Assembly: GCA_947471745.1 (NCBI GenBank)
Contig: CANJKZ010000170.1
Coordinates: 496,001 to 560,000 of the forward strand
Length of the DNA stretch: 64,000 nucleotides
Reading direction: 5' to 3'
DNA from: Closterium sp. Naga37s-1
Lineage: Eukaryota; Streptophyta; Zygnematophyceae; Desmidiales; Closteriaceae
Shown one piece after another: positions 49,961-62,688 of this stretch (position 1 is its first letter; each line of letters opens with the position of its first letter). The notes under the pieces are model-generated. The model was not told the origin of the DNA and ran no database searches. It saw nothing but the letters and a program-made list of their open reading frames with translations. The position numbers were made by a program, and so were the translations under genes.

Positions 49961-50299
49961 CATGACGTACTGAGAGGAGAGGACGCGGCGCGAGGTGGGG
50001 TGGTAAAACTGCCGGCCACGCGCGTTAGGGAGAAAGCCAAGGAAGACGCAGGGAATAGCGCGGGAGGAGAGCTTGTTCGCGGAAAGATCGCGAACAAAGA
50101 CACGAGAGCCCTAGACCCGGAACGCCGACGCATCGCCAACCTTCCCCGTCCAACGCAGTGTAGGCGAGGTTTCCGGCAAGGAGACACGGGGCCAGAGGTT
50201 GAGCTGATGCGCAGCGTACCGGACCTCAAACGGCCACAGAAAATGGGGAGCAGCCGCATGGATCATGGAGGTATGAGCGACCTCCATGACTAAGCCAAT

Positions 50300-52702
50300 G
50301 CGGCGCTCAGCAATCCCATTTTTCTACGGGGAGGCCGGAAGCATGAACGACTGGAGGATGCCCTCCCCATGACAAAACTCCCGCAAGAGGTCGGAGGAGA
50401 ACTCACCACCTCTGTCAGAGTGCAGACGCAGGACAGGAAGGTCCTAGTGGAACCGCTCGCGAAGCTGGAGATGGACTGCGCGGATCCAATGGATCAAGAC
50501 ATCAGGGACCTCTTCCTTGCTGCGCAAGGGGAAGACCGTGGTGTAACGCGTGTAGTCGTCAACAGCCAGCCGAAAGTAGCGCTCGCGGGCTTGTCCACTG
50601 ACGCGGGCTGGGCCCCACACGCCCATGTGGAGAGTCTGCAGTGGAGCAGTCGTCGGGTGAAACGAGAAGGAGTGAGAAGCGGCGCGCTACCGTCCCTCGA
50701 CGCAAGGAAGGCATGGCGGGGCAGGCGAGGGCGGGAGGGGAGGCAGAGACCTGGGAAGACAAGAAAAAAGGAGGCTGGAGTGCATGCCACGAAGGCGTGG
50801 CAGGGAGGGGTGACCCAGGCGGTGGTGCCACAAGAGAGTCTGGTGCGACAGGAGGCGACACGAGCAGGGGGGTGCTACCGAACCTGACGTGGACACATGG
50901 GCAGACGCAGCTACCTGAGGAGGCTCAGTAGTCAGTGTGTACAGACTCGACCCAGGCCGACAGGTGAACGTGGCCAGGTGACGGCCCGTCCGTGTACACG
51001 TGTAGATCGACACACGCTGACCCCCAGGAGTGGTGGTAGTGACCATCGCATCCTGGAGGGCAGCGGTACTCACCAAGTTTGTAGAGAATGAGGGGAAGTG
51101 AAGACCTGAGAGTGAGCCGGACGGAACCACCGGACACTGGAGAACAGTGGAGGAACGGGCAAGAACTGGGCCCCCTGAGGGGTCAGCCAGTCTGACCGGA
51201 ACAGGTGCAGTGAGAGGAGTGAGGGTGGTACTGTCGTGAGAGAAATAGCGGGAAGCACCTGAGTCAAGCGTAAAGGTGTGCAAGGTCTCAGCAGCACACT
51301 ACCAAGGAGAGCAGACTCACTAGCACCTAGAGTAGCAGCCTCTATACCTGGGTCGGGCGGCACAATACTGGTAATAGTCACCCTCAGCACTAACAGACAA
51401 GGCATACATGGAGGCAAGGATAGCATCATAGTCACGAGCAAATATATCAACTCCAGACCTAAGCAGCTCTGCCCAGCGGGGGCGCTCAGCCTCGTCACCA
51501 AACTCTGCGCGCCAAGCGTCGTCTAGGTGGGAGAAGCAGCGGTGCTGAGAGTGAAACTTCCCGCATGTCTGACTAGCACGGTCACCCGTGCGAATGACAT
51601 ACGGGCAGCGAACACTATCCCCAGACGCCCCACGCTGTGAAAACCACTCACGAAGCTGCTGGGGCGAAGGGGTCTCGCTCTGACGTTGCTGCTGCTGCCT
51701 CGGGCCACCGCCAGAACCTCCCCTCAGAACAGCTCCACCCCGACTGCCACCACTCCCACTGCCGCCACTACCGCCACCCCCACCGCTGCCACCACCGCCG
51801 CCTTCGAAGCCCCCACTTCCGCCACCACTCCTACCGCTGCCACCACCTCCGCTACCTCCACCACCTCCACTGCCGCCACCACCACCACCCCTGCTGCCAC
51901 CGCCACCACTCTTGCCACCCTTGCCCTTGCTGCTGCGGCGCTTCCCACCAAGAGCAGAAGCAGCCTTGACATCCTCAGCACCAAGGATGTCAACAGCAGC
52001 AGCAGACGCGTAGGAGGGGGCAAGTGGGGAGGGGGAACACCCCTCAAAGAAGGGTGTGCGAGGAGTGCCACGAGCAGCACCTACAGCGACTGCGCTAGTC
52101 TCAGCTGCAAGGAGGTGCCTCTCGAGCAGGTCGACAATGAGATCAGTGGGGTCAAGTGCGAGAAAGTGGTCCCTGACTTCGCGAAGAGAGTCCGGGAGGC
52201 GGGTGACTATGAAGTAGAGAGCGATGTACATCGGGGGAGGGTTCCTGTCAAGGAACTCTGCTGGGAGGGCAGCGCGGTAGCGAGCGTCGCTAGTGCGAAG
52301 GTGGGTAACGAGGTCCTCTACTGTGGCAAAGGCGGACAGCTCAGGAAACAGGTAGGGTAGTATAAGACGGCCTAGAGCAGCAGTGGCGGGGGAGGAGTAA
52401 CGAGCGACTACAGCGTCGTACAATGCTTTAGTAGTCTTGTCCTGGCCAAAGTGAGCGCGTTCGGCTAACGGCAAGTGGTTGCGAACAACTAAGCGAGCAG
52501 CAGCGTCACGGGTAAGCCACTGTGAGCGAGTCGCACTGTCACCTGTGGCGGGAGGGGCGAGAGAGGCTCCAGACGTGTGGTCAAACAACAAAACGCTGTC
52601 TCTAGAATCGCTCAGTAGGTACAGCTGTAAGTCGTCGAGCCACGTATCGAACTGGATCGGACGGCTCTCATGATCAAAGGTGAGAACACTGAGAGAAGCC
52701 AT
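50300..52702 (-). pseudogene. C3 gag-protease-integrase
   Basis: Gag from [73 protein letters not shown], a Gly/Ser tract (51730-51930), the Cys/His segment CPYVIRTGDRASQTCGKFHS. A frameshift near 51360 precedes protease (DSGASRYFSHD), pre-integrase and integrase (SPQQNG replaced by a damaged stretch near 50310). It is the longest open gag in the window (about 460 codons). Confidence 0.85.
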
Positions 52703-53974
52703 AGCGGGCAGAGCAGGGTGGCGCGCGACCAGCAGAGCAGCACGCAGGCAGGGCGGCGCGCGAGCACTAGGGAAGTGCGCAGGGCAGGGCAAGGCGGCGC
52801 ACGACTAGGGAGGACAACAGCAGGGCGAGCACGCGGGCTGCAAGAGGGCGGCGAGAGGGCTGCCAGAGGGCGGCGTGTGGGCTGCAAGGGGGCGGCGGGC
52901 GGGCTGCAAGGGGCGGCGAGCGGGCTGCAAGGGGCGGCGGGCGTGCTGCAAGGGGCGGCGAGCAGGCTGCAAGGGGGCGGCGGGCGGGTTGCAAGGGGCG
53001 GCAAGCGAGCTGCAAGGGGCGGCGCGCAGGCTGCAAGGGGCGGCGAGCAAGCTGCCTGAGAGCGGCTCGCGGGTTGCAAGGGGTGGCGAGCGGGCCGCAA
53101 GCGGGCCGCGAGTGGGCCGCAAGGGTGGCTAGCGGGCCGCAAGCGGGCGGCGAGCAGGCTGTAGGGGCGGCGAGCGGGCCGCAGGCGAGCGGCCTGCGGG
53201 TTGCAAGGGCGGCGAGAGGGCCTAATCGGGCGGCGAGCGGGTCGCAAGGGCTGCGAGCGGGCCTCAAGCAGGCGGCGAGCGGGCTGCAAGGGCGGCGAGC
53301 GGGCCGCAAGCGAGCGGCGAGCGGCGAGCGGACTGCAGGGGCGGCGAGCAGGCTGCAGGGGCGGCGTGCTGGCTGCATGGGCGGCTCGCGGGCTGCTAAG
53401 GGTGGCGCGACAGGCTGCAAAGGGCGGCGCGTGGGCTGCTAAGGACGGCACATCGGCCAGCAGGGCGGCGCGCCGTTACGGCAGGGCGGCAGGGCAGCTA
53501 GTGGGGCAGCTCGCTGGTGGGCCCTACAAAAAATTCGGTCCTAGGGAAGGACCTGCTCTGAAATCATGTCAAACTATAGAACGAGAATGATTGCATTGAT
53601 CAGAAAGCTTGGTACTGTTACGAGTGCAATTGAGAGAGCGAGCGAGGATTGCACTATCGAGACAAGAATACAATGAGCGAAGGATTTGAGCGAAGAATAT
53701 ATAGCGAAGCTACAGTAGTAACGGTAACGTGTGGTCAATGGGGTGCGCGACGGGCCTGGTGCCTAGGTTGGGAACTGTCGAGGCGGAGGTCCGGAGTGCG
53801 GGTTACCAACCGAACCGTGAGGTTGGATCGCATCGTGAACAGTGGCGGGAATGGGGTCGAGGCGAATGTCGCGAGTGGTAACGGATTATTGTGGGGTGCA
53901 ATTGGCGGGAACAGTGGTGTACGTGCTGAGTAGGGACGCGAAGTAAGGAAAAGAAGTTTTCCTTACACTACCCC

Positions 53975-54006
<32 letters not shown>

Positions 54007-54019
54007 AAGGAGTCCTCTC

Positions 54020-55035
54020 TTACGAGAGCGCGTGTATATCCCAGAAATTTCGGCTGCGCAGGTACTCGTTGAGGACGGGGTGGTTTTCATTTTTAACCAG
54101 TGGAACCCAATTGTCCTCGGTGGGTGTGCGGTCTCGCCAGCGGATTAGAAATTCGACCCTTCGAGCTCCTCGTGGGTCGCGAACTCGGTGGCTCAGAATC
54201 TTCCCGGGCATGATGACTGGCTCGGTCGGTGGTCGTGTCATGCTGGCTGGGCGATTTTGGGCCAGTTGGCTGGTGGATGGAATGTAGGGGCGAAGCAGGC
54301 TGACGTACCAGTCCGCAGGAAGGAGGAGGTGGGCGGTGACAGGTGTGATCATGTGGCTGATGCGGAATGGCCCGCAGTATCGGGGGCAAAGTTTCGGAGT
54401 TATGGGCAGGCGGAGGTTTTAGGTGTCGAGTAGAACTAAGTCTTCGGGCTGGTAAGTGACTGGTCTGCGGTGGCGGTCGGCGTTGCGCTTAGCGATGACG
54501 TTGGCCTTTTTGATTGCGTCTGCTGCCCTGGTTCGTGCTGCCTGTAAAACTTCTGCGAATTGTTGCGCCCGTGGCACTGGGTTGTCGGGATTCGGGGTCA
54601 TGGGTACTGTAGGGTCTTGTCCGTAGTTCAGGTAAAATGGTGATTGTTGGGTCGTGGCGGATGGCGAGTTGTTGTACGCGAATTCGATAAGTGGCAGTTG
54701 CTGTTCCCAGGTGGTGGGGTCGTCGCATGTGGCTCGGATTAATTGTTCCATGGTCTGATTTGTCCGTTCTGTCTGTCCGTCGGTTTCGGGGTGGTACGAA
54801 GAAATGAATTGTAGCCTCGTGCCGAACTGCTGCCACAGGTTCCGCCAAAAATTGCTGGTGAATTTCGTATCGCGGTCGCTGATGATTGCTGCTGGTATCA
54901 CGTGTAATCGAGCAATGGTTGTGATGAAGAGGCGGGCCGTTTCTTCGGCTGTGATTGATTTTTGCATGCTACGAAATGAGCCATTTTCGTTAATCGATCG
55001 ACGACGACCAGGATCGCGTTGTTCCCACTTGTTCC
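54020..55035 (-). pseudogene. G2 integrase with chromodomain-like tail
   Basis: AIISDRDTKFTSNFWRNLWQ, SSYHPETDGQTERTNQTMEQ and FAYNNSPSATTQQSPFYLNY show a well-kept integrase core with D and E of the DDE triad. AEDLVLLDT-type EDLVLLDT follows, and after a frameshift near 54420 VSLLRPYIPS and VEFLIRWRDRTPTEDNWVP. A one-base deletion at about 54965 shifts DRLTKMAHFVAC. The start is cut by C4 and about 1 kb toward RNase H is missing. Confidence 0.87.
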
Positions 55036-55348
55036 CACAAGTAGCAAACCTAAAAGTGTTGTACCCTATAAGAACTACCCCACTAAAGCCTAAACAGACT
55101 ATAGCATATAAGATTGACACACCCCCATAGGCAAAGTGGGGGAGAACAAGATGTCACAAGACCAGTCAAGAAAGGCAAAACAAGCTCAGGGTGGATCACA
55201 AAGTCACCACACAGTCTGAGCACAAGCAAATGGCCACAAGGCCAGTTCACATGCAGAGTTATATAAAAAAAAACAAGCAATACAGTGAACACAACCTAGA
55301 AAGTGTAAGCATGCAAGTATATGTATATAGAGTACAGTACAAGCAGAG

Positions 55349-57367
55349 TCAAGAAGTAAGCAAGTGAGGCACAGTAGGTACAAGGCCTAGAACAGTACAG
55401 AAACGCTGATGATCACAAGGCTGAAGTGCCTTGGTGAAAACATCAGCAGTGTAGGCCTGTGAGGCCACGTAAGCGAGACGAAGCTGGCCACGCTGCTGCA
55501 ACTCTCGAGCAAGGAAGTAGCGCAGAGCAATGTGCTTCGTTCTGTGCTCCAGTCTGTGCTCCTGACACAAGGCCAGCATGGCCTTGTTGTCGACGTACAG
55601 AACTGGAGGAGAACGAGGCGCCTCTCCCAAGTCGGTCAGCAGGTAGGTGAGCCAGCGTAACTCCTGTGCAGCCATGGCCCCACCGTAGATCTCAGCCTCA
55701 CAACTGGAGCTGAGAACAGAAGAAGAGCGGGTAGACCGCCAAGAGATAGAACCGGAACCAAGACTGAAGGTGTAACCCTGTGACGACCGCTGCGTAGCCA
55801 AGTCGTCAACCCAAGAAGCGTCTGCGTGACAAGTGAGGACAACTCGAGCCCGTCCTCCAAGCACAAGCCCCATGCCCGACGTACTGCACAGGTAGTGCAA
55901 CACCCTCTTCGCAGCATCCCAGTGCACCTTTCGGTGTCGACCGGGAGCCACGTAGCGAGCCAGAAGGCTGAGAGGGTATGCAAGGTCAGGTCGTGTGCAA
56001 GTCATCAGGTACATGAGGCAGCCCACAAGCTCTGGATACGGGCCACTCGGCTCTACTGACTCGTCCGAAGGTGGAGCTGAGAGCGAGTGACCGGTAGGCA
56101 GAGGAGTGGACTGTGGTGAGGAGTACGTGAAGCCGAAGCGCTGAAGGACCTGCTGCACCATGTGTGACTGAGTCAAGGTAATGGTGCACTGTGCTCTGTC
56201 CCGGGTGATCCGCAAGCCAAGATAGCTTGTCAGTTCACCCAAGTCTGTGCACGTGTGTCTCTTCTGCAGCTCCGAATTCACGTGGGCGAGTGCCTCAGTG
56301 TCAGCAGTAGCAAAGACCAAGTCGTCTACGTACACAAGGACGTAGAACGGCGGCAGAGTGGTGTCAGTGCGTAAAAACAGTGAAGGGTCAGCAGTGGAAG
56401 GAACAAAACCAAGAGTAGCAAGAGTCGTCCTCAGTGTTTCGTGCCACTCACGGGGTGCCTGGCGGAGACCATAGAGTGGCCGGCGGAGGCTCCACTGGGT
56501 ACCAGCAGGAAACGACCCAGTGAAGCCAGGTGGGCGTCGCAGCCAGGTCTCCTCGTGCAGGCTGCTCTGTAGGAAGGCTGTGCTGAAGTCAAGCGAGTGG
56601 AGCTCGTAGTCACGCTGAGCAGCTACGTGCAGCAATACCCGAAGAGTGGTCATCTCCGGGGTGGGGGGGAAGGTCTGGAAGAAGTCAACTCCCTGTCGCT
56701 GACTGAAGCCACGTGCAACGTAACGCGCCTTGAAGACAGGCGGAGAACCCGGCGGCCGCTTCACCTTGAAGATCCACATGCCACTGACGATGTTCGCCCC
56801 AGGCGGGGGAACCTCGTCGACGTAGGTGCCTGTGGACTTCCAGGAAGCCATGTTGGCGTCCATGGCTGCCTGCCACTGAGAGGAGTAGGGACCCTCTATC
56901 GCCTCTGCGTAAGAGCACGGGGTCGGGATGTCTGGTGCATCCGGGTCTCCCTCAAGGGCAAGCAGCAAGGACACGAGATGAGGTACAGCAGCGGCAAAGC
57001 ACTCAAACTCCTCCGGTCGGTCCTCAAGGACGTCCGTGCTAAGAGCACACTCACCCCCGACGGACGGAGGACAGGCAGACGCAGACACAGACTCAGCAAC
57101 AAGACTAGTGGCGTAGTCTAGGCGTCAGGCTGTAGCAAAGTCAACAAGCTCAGTAACAAGAGCAGACGCAGCAGTGGACTCAAACAGAGGGTCAGTGGCC
57201 AGAAAGCGCGTGACAGTAGGACTAGCAGCACGAAGGGAGTCAGACTCCGGGTCCGGACCGTCAAGAAGAGAGGACGCAGGAGGAGAGGGCAAAGGGACAC
57301 GCTGTGGAGCAGTGGAAGGACGCAGTGTCATAGAGTGAGTGCCAGGGACAGGAGGAGGACGCGGACG
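55349..57367 (-). CDS. C4 reverse transcriptase-RNase H, open
   Basis: From 57088 to the stop at 55349 the frame is open for 579 codons: MWIFKVKRPPGSPPVFKARY, LHSLDFSTAFLQSSLHEETW, LYGLRQAPREWHETL, YVLVYVDDLVFATADTEA (YVDD catalytic motif), CTRPDLAYPLSLLARYVAPG, ADASWVDDLATQRSSQGYTF, SSSCEAEIYGGAMAAQELRW (RNase H glutamate), YVDNKAMLALCQEHRLEHRT. It is the best-kept copia RT in the window; upstream, 57367-57125 continues the spacer in another frame. Cut off from its own gag-integrase by the inversion. Confidence 0.9.
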
Positions 57368-58466
57368 CATGGACGTCGCTCGTACGTCCATGATCCATGC
57401 GGCTGCTCCCCATTTTTTGTGGTCGTTCGCGGTTCAGTACGCTGCGCATCAGATCAACCTTCAGCCTCGTGTCTCCTTGCCGGAGACCACACCTACTCTG
57501 AGGTGGACGGGGAAGGTTGGCGATGCGTCTGTGTTCCGTGTCTGGGGATCTCGAGCTTTTGTCCGCGATACTTCAGCGGACAAGCTGTCCTCCCGTGCCG
57601 TTCCCTGTGTCTTCCTTGGCTCCCCCCCTGACGCACCTGGGTGGCAGTTTTACCACCCCACCTCGCGTCGTGTTCTGTCCTCTCAGGACGTCACGTTTGA
57701 CGAGTCGGTGTCTTACTAATGTCTCTTTCCCTAGCGAGCTGCCTCTCTCCCCCCCTCGCCACTCTTCCTAGCACCAGGTACTCCTCCGGTAGACCCCCTC
57801 CCCCCTCAGGGTCCTGCCCCCTCAGGTGTGTCTCAGGTAGACCCTGCTGAGCCGGAGCTGCTGGAGGTGCTGCTGGTGCTGGAGCTACTGGAGGTGCTGC
57901 TGGTGCAGGTGCTGCTGGAGGTGCTGCTGGTGCTGGAGCTGCTAGAGGTGCTGCTGGTGCTGGTGCTGCTGGAGGTGCTGCTGATGCTCGAGCTCCTGGA
58001 GGTGTTGCTGGTGCTGGTGCTGCTGGAGGTACTGCTAGTGCTGGTGCTGCTGAAGGTGCTGCTCGTGCTGGAGCTGCTGGGACTGGTTGTACTGAAGGCG
58101 TTGGAGCTGCAGGTACTGAGGTTGGTGGTGCTGCGGGAGTTGTTCCTGGAGACCCTGGAGCTGAGGGTACTGGTGCTGTCTCTGCTGTTTCTGGAGGCGC
58201 TGCGCGGCCGCGGCCGTACTATGTTCCGCTCCTTCAGCAGGTTCTTGGTCTACGCCTTCTCCTGGTCCTACTCCTCATTTACTGAGTCCACAGCTTGTCC
58301 AGTCACAGTCACAATTACAGCCGTCCTCTCCACTGCCTGGTCCTTCTCCTTACTCTGGACCGACTAGAGGTCTTACGGAGCGTCGTGAGCCTGAGTCACG
58401 TCCTGTGTCGCCTGTGTCTCGTGCTGCGTCGCCTGTCCACACTGCTCGCGCTGGTCGTGTTTTGTG
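57368..58466 (+). other. Inverted internal segment of C4
   Basis: Within the minus-strand C4 this stretch reads on the + strand: VARTSMIHAAAPHFLWSF, LPETTPTLRWTGKVGDASVF, PCVFLGSPPDAPGWQFYHPT, then the Leu/Glu/Val-coding spacer. It should follow AERRIGMV and precede PPPVPGTHSMTLRPS; both true neighbours stand on the minus strand at the two ends (58470 and 57360). The left end is a hairpin sequence, CATGGACGT and ACGTCCATG around CGCTCGT. Confidence 0.9.
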
Positions 58467-58474
58467 ACCATGCC

Positions 58475-60551
58475 AATGCGGCGCTCAGCAATCCCATTTT
58501 GCTGTGGGGAGGCCAGAAGTGTGAACGTCTGGCGGATGCCCTCCGCACGACAGAAGGCCCTCAGGGGGTCGGAGGAAAACTCACCACCTCTGTCTGAGTG
58601 CAGACGCAGAACAGGAAGGTCCGAGCCGAAACTCTCGCTGAGCTGGCGTCGGGTACCGCGGATCCAGTCGATCAACACCTCAGTGACGTCACCCTTGCTG
58701 CGCAAGGGGAAGACTGAGGTGTAACGCGAGTAGTCGTCAACGACCAGCAGGAAATAACGCTCGTGACCCTGTCCACGGACGCGGGCTGGGCCCCACACGT
58801 CCATGTGAAGAGTCTGTAGAGGAGCCTCGGTCGGAGGGAACGAGGAGGAGTGAGGAGCGGCGCGCTGCCGGCCCTCGACACAAGGAACACAGGTGGGGGC
58901 AGGCCCCGGAGGAAGGGGAGGAAGGCACCGGGGGAGACCCGAGACAAGGGTACGGGAGGCCATACCTCGAAGACGAGGCAGGGAGGGGTGACCCAGGCGG
59001 TGGTGCCACAGGAGAGTCTCGTGCGTCAGAGTGCGCAAGGACTGGGCCCCCAGAGGGGTCAGCCAGGGAGACTGCGACAGGCCGACTGAGCGGCGTGAGC
59101 GTGGTGCTGTCTCTAAAGAAAGAGCGCGAAGCACCAGAGTCAAGTGTGAAAGTGTGCAAGGCCTCAGTAGGTGCAGTACCAGAGAGAGCAGACTCACCAG
59201 CACCTGGAGCAGAAGAATCACCAGTACCTGGAGCAGCAGACGCACTAGCACCTAGAGCAGCAGTCTCAATGCCCGGGTCGGGCGGGACACTCAGGTAACA
59301 GTCACCCTCAGCACTATCAGTCAAAGCATACATGGCAGCAAGGATAGCATCGAAATCAAGATCAAAGATAGCCACATTCTGCCTAAGCAGATCACCCCAA
59401 CGAGGGAGCTCAACATCGTCAGGAAACTGGGCGCGCCAGGCGTCAGTCAGGCGACCGAAGCAGCGTTGCGCAGTGTGTGGCAGCCCACACGTCTCCCCAC
59501 GACGACTGCCGGTGCGAAGAACGTAAGTGCAGGGACCAACACCCCCAGACCTCCCACGCCCAGCGTACCACTCACGAAGCTGCTGGGCCGACGGGGTCTC
59601 ACGGGAACGCGGCTGCTGCTGGCGCTGGCTACCACCAAAGCCTCCACGCTGCGCGGCTGCACCTCGACCATCACCACCGCCACCGCCACCTCCGCCACCG
59701 CTGCCGCTGCCTCCACCACCGCTGCCGCTGCCTCCACCACCGCTGCCGCTGCCTCCACCACCTCCGCCGCTGCCTCCACCACCTCCACCGCCGCCACTGA
59801 AGCCCCCACTCCCGGCACCACCCCCACCTCCACCGCCACCCCCTCCGCCTCCTCCACCGCCTCCGCCGCCGCCCCCGCTGTCCCCTCCACCACCCTTGCT
59901 CCCCTTGCCCTTGCTTTTGCGGCGTCTCCCACTAGGGGCAGACGCAGCTCCGACCTCCTCAGTGCCAACGAGGTCGACAGCAGCAGCAGAAGCAACAGAG
60001 GGGAGAAGGGGGACAGGGGAACACCCCTCAAAGAAAGGGGTGCGACGGTCGCCGCGAGAAGCCCCTACAGCTAAGATACTCTTCTCAGCTGCAGCTAGGC
60101 GCTCCTCTAGCAGGTCGACAGTGAGCTCGGTGGGGCAAAGGGAGAGAAAGTGGTCCCTGACTGAAGAAAGGGAGTCAGGGAGGCGGGTGACTAGGTAGTA
60201 AAGGGTGATGTACATGGGGGGGGGGTTCTTGGCACAGAACTCAGTGGGAAGGGCAGTGCGGTAGCGGGCGTCACTAGGGCGGAGGTGAGCAACTAGGTCA
60301 GCGACTGTGGCAAAGGCGGCAAGGTCAGGGAAAAGGTGCGGCAGCATGAGGCGGCTGAGGGCAGCAGTGGCAGGGGAGGAGTAGCGCGCAACTACAGCGT
60401 CGTACAAAGACTGAGCAGTCTTGTACTGGCCAAAATGCGCGCGCTCAGCAGGCGGCAGGTGACTACAAACAGCAAGACGAGCAGCAGCGTCACGAGTGGT
60501 CCACTGCGAGCGAACCGTACTGTCAGCAGTGACAGCAGGTTCAGTAGACAC
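58475..60551 (-). pseudogene. C4 gag-protease-integrase (5' part)
   Basis: Gag SQWTTRDAAARLAVCSHLPP, VVARYSSPATAALSR, RRTPFFEGCSPVPL, a Gly/Ser tract (59640-59900), CTYVLRTGSRRGETCGLPH with C-x13-C-x3-H-x4-C, protease DSGASRSFFRD, then a jump to pre-integrase LLWHHRLGHPSLPRLRGM and integrase TLHMDVWGPARVRGQGHERY, HSDRGGEFSSD, SPQQNGIAERRIGMV. It then breaks at the inversion point. Confidence 0.85.
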
Positions 60552-61417
60552 ACCGGACGTGTGATCGAAAAGGGATACCCCATCTCTAGAGTCACACTGT
60601 AGAAGGGGCCGCGCCAGTAGGGGTGGCGACGGCAGGGGGGGCCGCGACTGCAGGGGGGCACGTCAGCAGTGGGGCCGCGTCAGCAGGGGCCGCGCCAGCA
60701 GGGGGCCGCGTCGGGAGGGGGCCGGGCCTGACAGAAGGGGCCGCGCCAGTAGGGGTGGCGACTGCAGAGGGGCCGCGACTGCAGGGGGCCGCGTCAGGAG
60801 TGGGGCCGCGTCAGCAGGGGCCGCGCCAGTAGGGGCGGCGCCACCAGGGGGCCGCGTCAGTAGGGGCGGCGCCAGCAGGGGGCCGCGTCAGCAGGGGCCG
60901 CGTCAGCAGTGGGCCGCGTCAGCAGGGGCTGCGTCAGCAGGGGGCCGCGCCAGCAGCAGGGGCCGCGACGGGCTAGGGCCGCGACGGCAGTAGGGGCCGC
61001 GTCGGCAGCAGGGGCCGCGACGGCAGGCGGGGTCGTGACGGCAGTAGGGGCCGCGACAGGCAGTAGGGGCCGCGACGGGCTAGGGGCCGCGACTGCAGGC
61101 GGGGTCGCGACGGCAGTAGGGGCCGCGACAGGCAGTAGGGGTCGCGTCCAGCAGGGGCCATGACGGGCGACAAAGGGGGCCACGATGGGCAGGGCGCGAT
61201 GCGCGCTTCGAGCAGGGCAGGAAAAAAAAAATAGTGGTGGGCCCTTCAAAAAAACGTTCCCACTAAGGAACCTGCTCATAATACCATGTTAAACTGTGAG
61301 CGAATGAATGATTGAACTAGCAACACAGGTGGGTACAAGTAGCAAACCTAAAAGTGTTGTACCCTATAAGAACTACCCCACTACAGCCTAAACAGACAAT
61401 AGCATATAAGTTTGACA

Positions 61418-62540
61418 TGTCCGTTCTGTCACGTCGGCGCCGGTCAAGTAACAGCGCCACACTTTGAATGCATGCACGATCACAAGCATTCCGCGATCGT
61501 GTATCGAGTAATTCTTCTCGGGCGGATGCAACTTTCGTTTTTCGTATGCGATGGGTTGTAAACCGTTGCCGAAATCCTGTAGCAGTACGGCTCCAATGGC
61601 AATGTCGCTTGCGTCGATAACCACTTCGAATGGGCGGTGTGGGTCAGCGATGCGCAGTACGGGCTGTGAACAGAGAACAGTTTTCAGGGTAGAGAAGGCA
61701 GCATGCTCTTTCTCCCCCCACGTAAAAGTGACCCCCTTCTGCAGTAAGTCCGTCAGCGGGGCAGTTAAGCGTGCCATGTCCGGGACGAACCGACGCACGT
61801 AATTAACGAACCCCAAGAAACTCTGCAGCTCCGTGATGTTCCTAGGGGGATTCCACGCTTATACGGTGTCCAGTTTCGTCGGGTCGATTTCGACTCCAGC
61901 CTCGGAAAGAACGTGCCTATCCTGGAAAAACTCTAGCCTATCCTGGAAAAACTCGCACTTGGAACCCTTGGTCAGTAGTCAGTGTTTGTCAAAAATTGTA
62001 AACACTGCTTCTAAATCGGCTAAGTGCTGCTGCTTATCCCGACTGTAGACGAGAATGTCGTCGAGGTAGATGATCACACATTTATCTAAGAGTGGTCTAA
62101 ACACCTCGTTCATTGTCATCTGGAAAGTCGCCGGCGCGTTGGTCAGCCCGAAAGGCATCACTGTGTACTCGAATGACCCGTACCTAGTCCTAAATGCTGT
62201 TTTGGCGCCGTCCGATGGTTCGACCCGAATCTGATGGTAACCCCCTCGTAAGTCGATTTTCAAAAAGACATTTGCTGTTTGCAATTGATCTATCAGTTCG
62301 TCGGCGCGAAGGATGGGGTATCGCGATTTGACTGTAACCCTGTTCAGTGCTCGGTAGTCGATGCACATGCGAAATCCCCCGTCCTTTTTCGGTGTGAACA
62401 GGATCGGTGCAGCGAATGGCGACGAGCTCGGTCGGATTATTTTTTTCTCTAACAAGTAGTCTAACTGCTTCCTTAGCTCGTCGAGCTCGGGCTGTGTCAG
62501 TCTGAACTGTCGCTGCACGGTTGGTTGTGCCCCGGTTTTC
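61418..62540 (-). pseudogene. G2 reverse transcriptase-RNase H
   Basis: RT with [33 protein letters not shown] (catalytic Asp kept), [28 protein letters not shown]; then LQSFLGFVNYVRRFVPDMA and RNase H FEVVIDASDIAIGAVLLQDF up to LTGADVTERT, where C4 starts. Stops at 61979 and about 61862 and a short tandem duplication (TATCCTGGAAAAACTC twice, 61918-61952) break it. Confidence 0.88.
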
Positions 62541-62688
62541 TAGTTCTATTCGGTGATCGTGCGCCCGCTGAGGTGGCAGTCCCTCCAGTAAGTCGTCGGA
62601 AAAAATCCCCGGGAATCGTTGCAGCAGTTCCTGTAGTTTGGGTGGTACTGCCGCCAGCAGCTTCTGAAAATCGCTCGGCTGTTCTGCT

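Larger units (their letters stand above)
46390..53615 (-). mobile_element. Ty1/copia element C3, 5' LTR cut by G2
   Basis: 3' LTR 46390-46521 (132 bp on the + strand, TGTCTAAC to TTTTGACA), conserved 3' non-coding block 46522-46740, RT-RNase H, integrase, gag starting at 52702, GC-rich leader 52800-53520, PBS (minus TGATTTCAGAGCAGG) at 53566, then only 49 bp of the 5' LTR (53615-53567) before the G2 LTR begins exactly with TGTTAC. Confidence 0.9.
55037..61417 (-). mobile_element. Ty1/copia element C4 with internal inversion
   Basis: 5' LTR 61287-61417 (131 bp), PBS (minus TGGTATTATGAGCAGG) at 61286, GC-rich leader (60600-61200), gag-pol on the minus strand, 3' LTR truncated to 55037-55119. 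The LTR sequence (GTTGTACCCTATAAGAACTA) is clearly unlike that of C1-C3, so C4 belongs to another subfamily. Its right LTR end abuts G2 RNase H. Confidence 0.88.

Noticed and set aside
58484-58597. Inverted C4 segment as an independent plus-strand element
   Set aside because: Both edges join exactly to the sequence expected from one C4 copy, so an inversion is the simpler reading.
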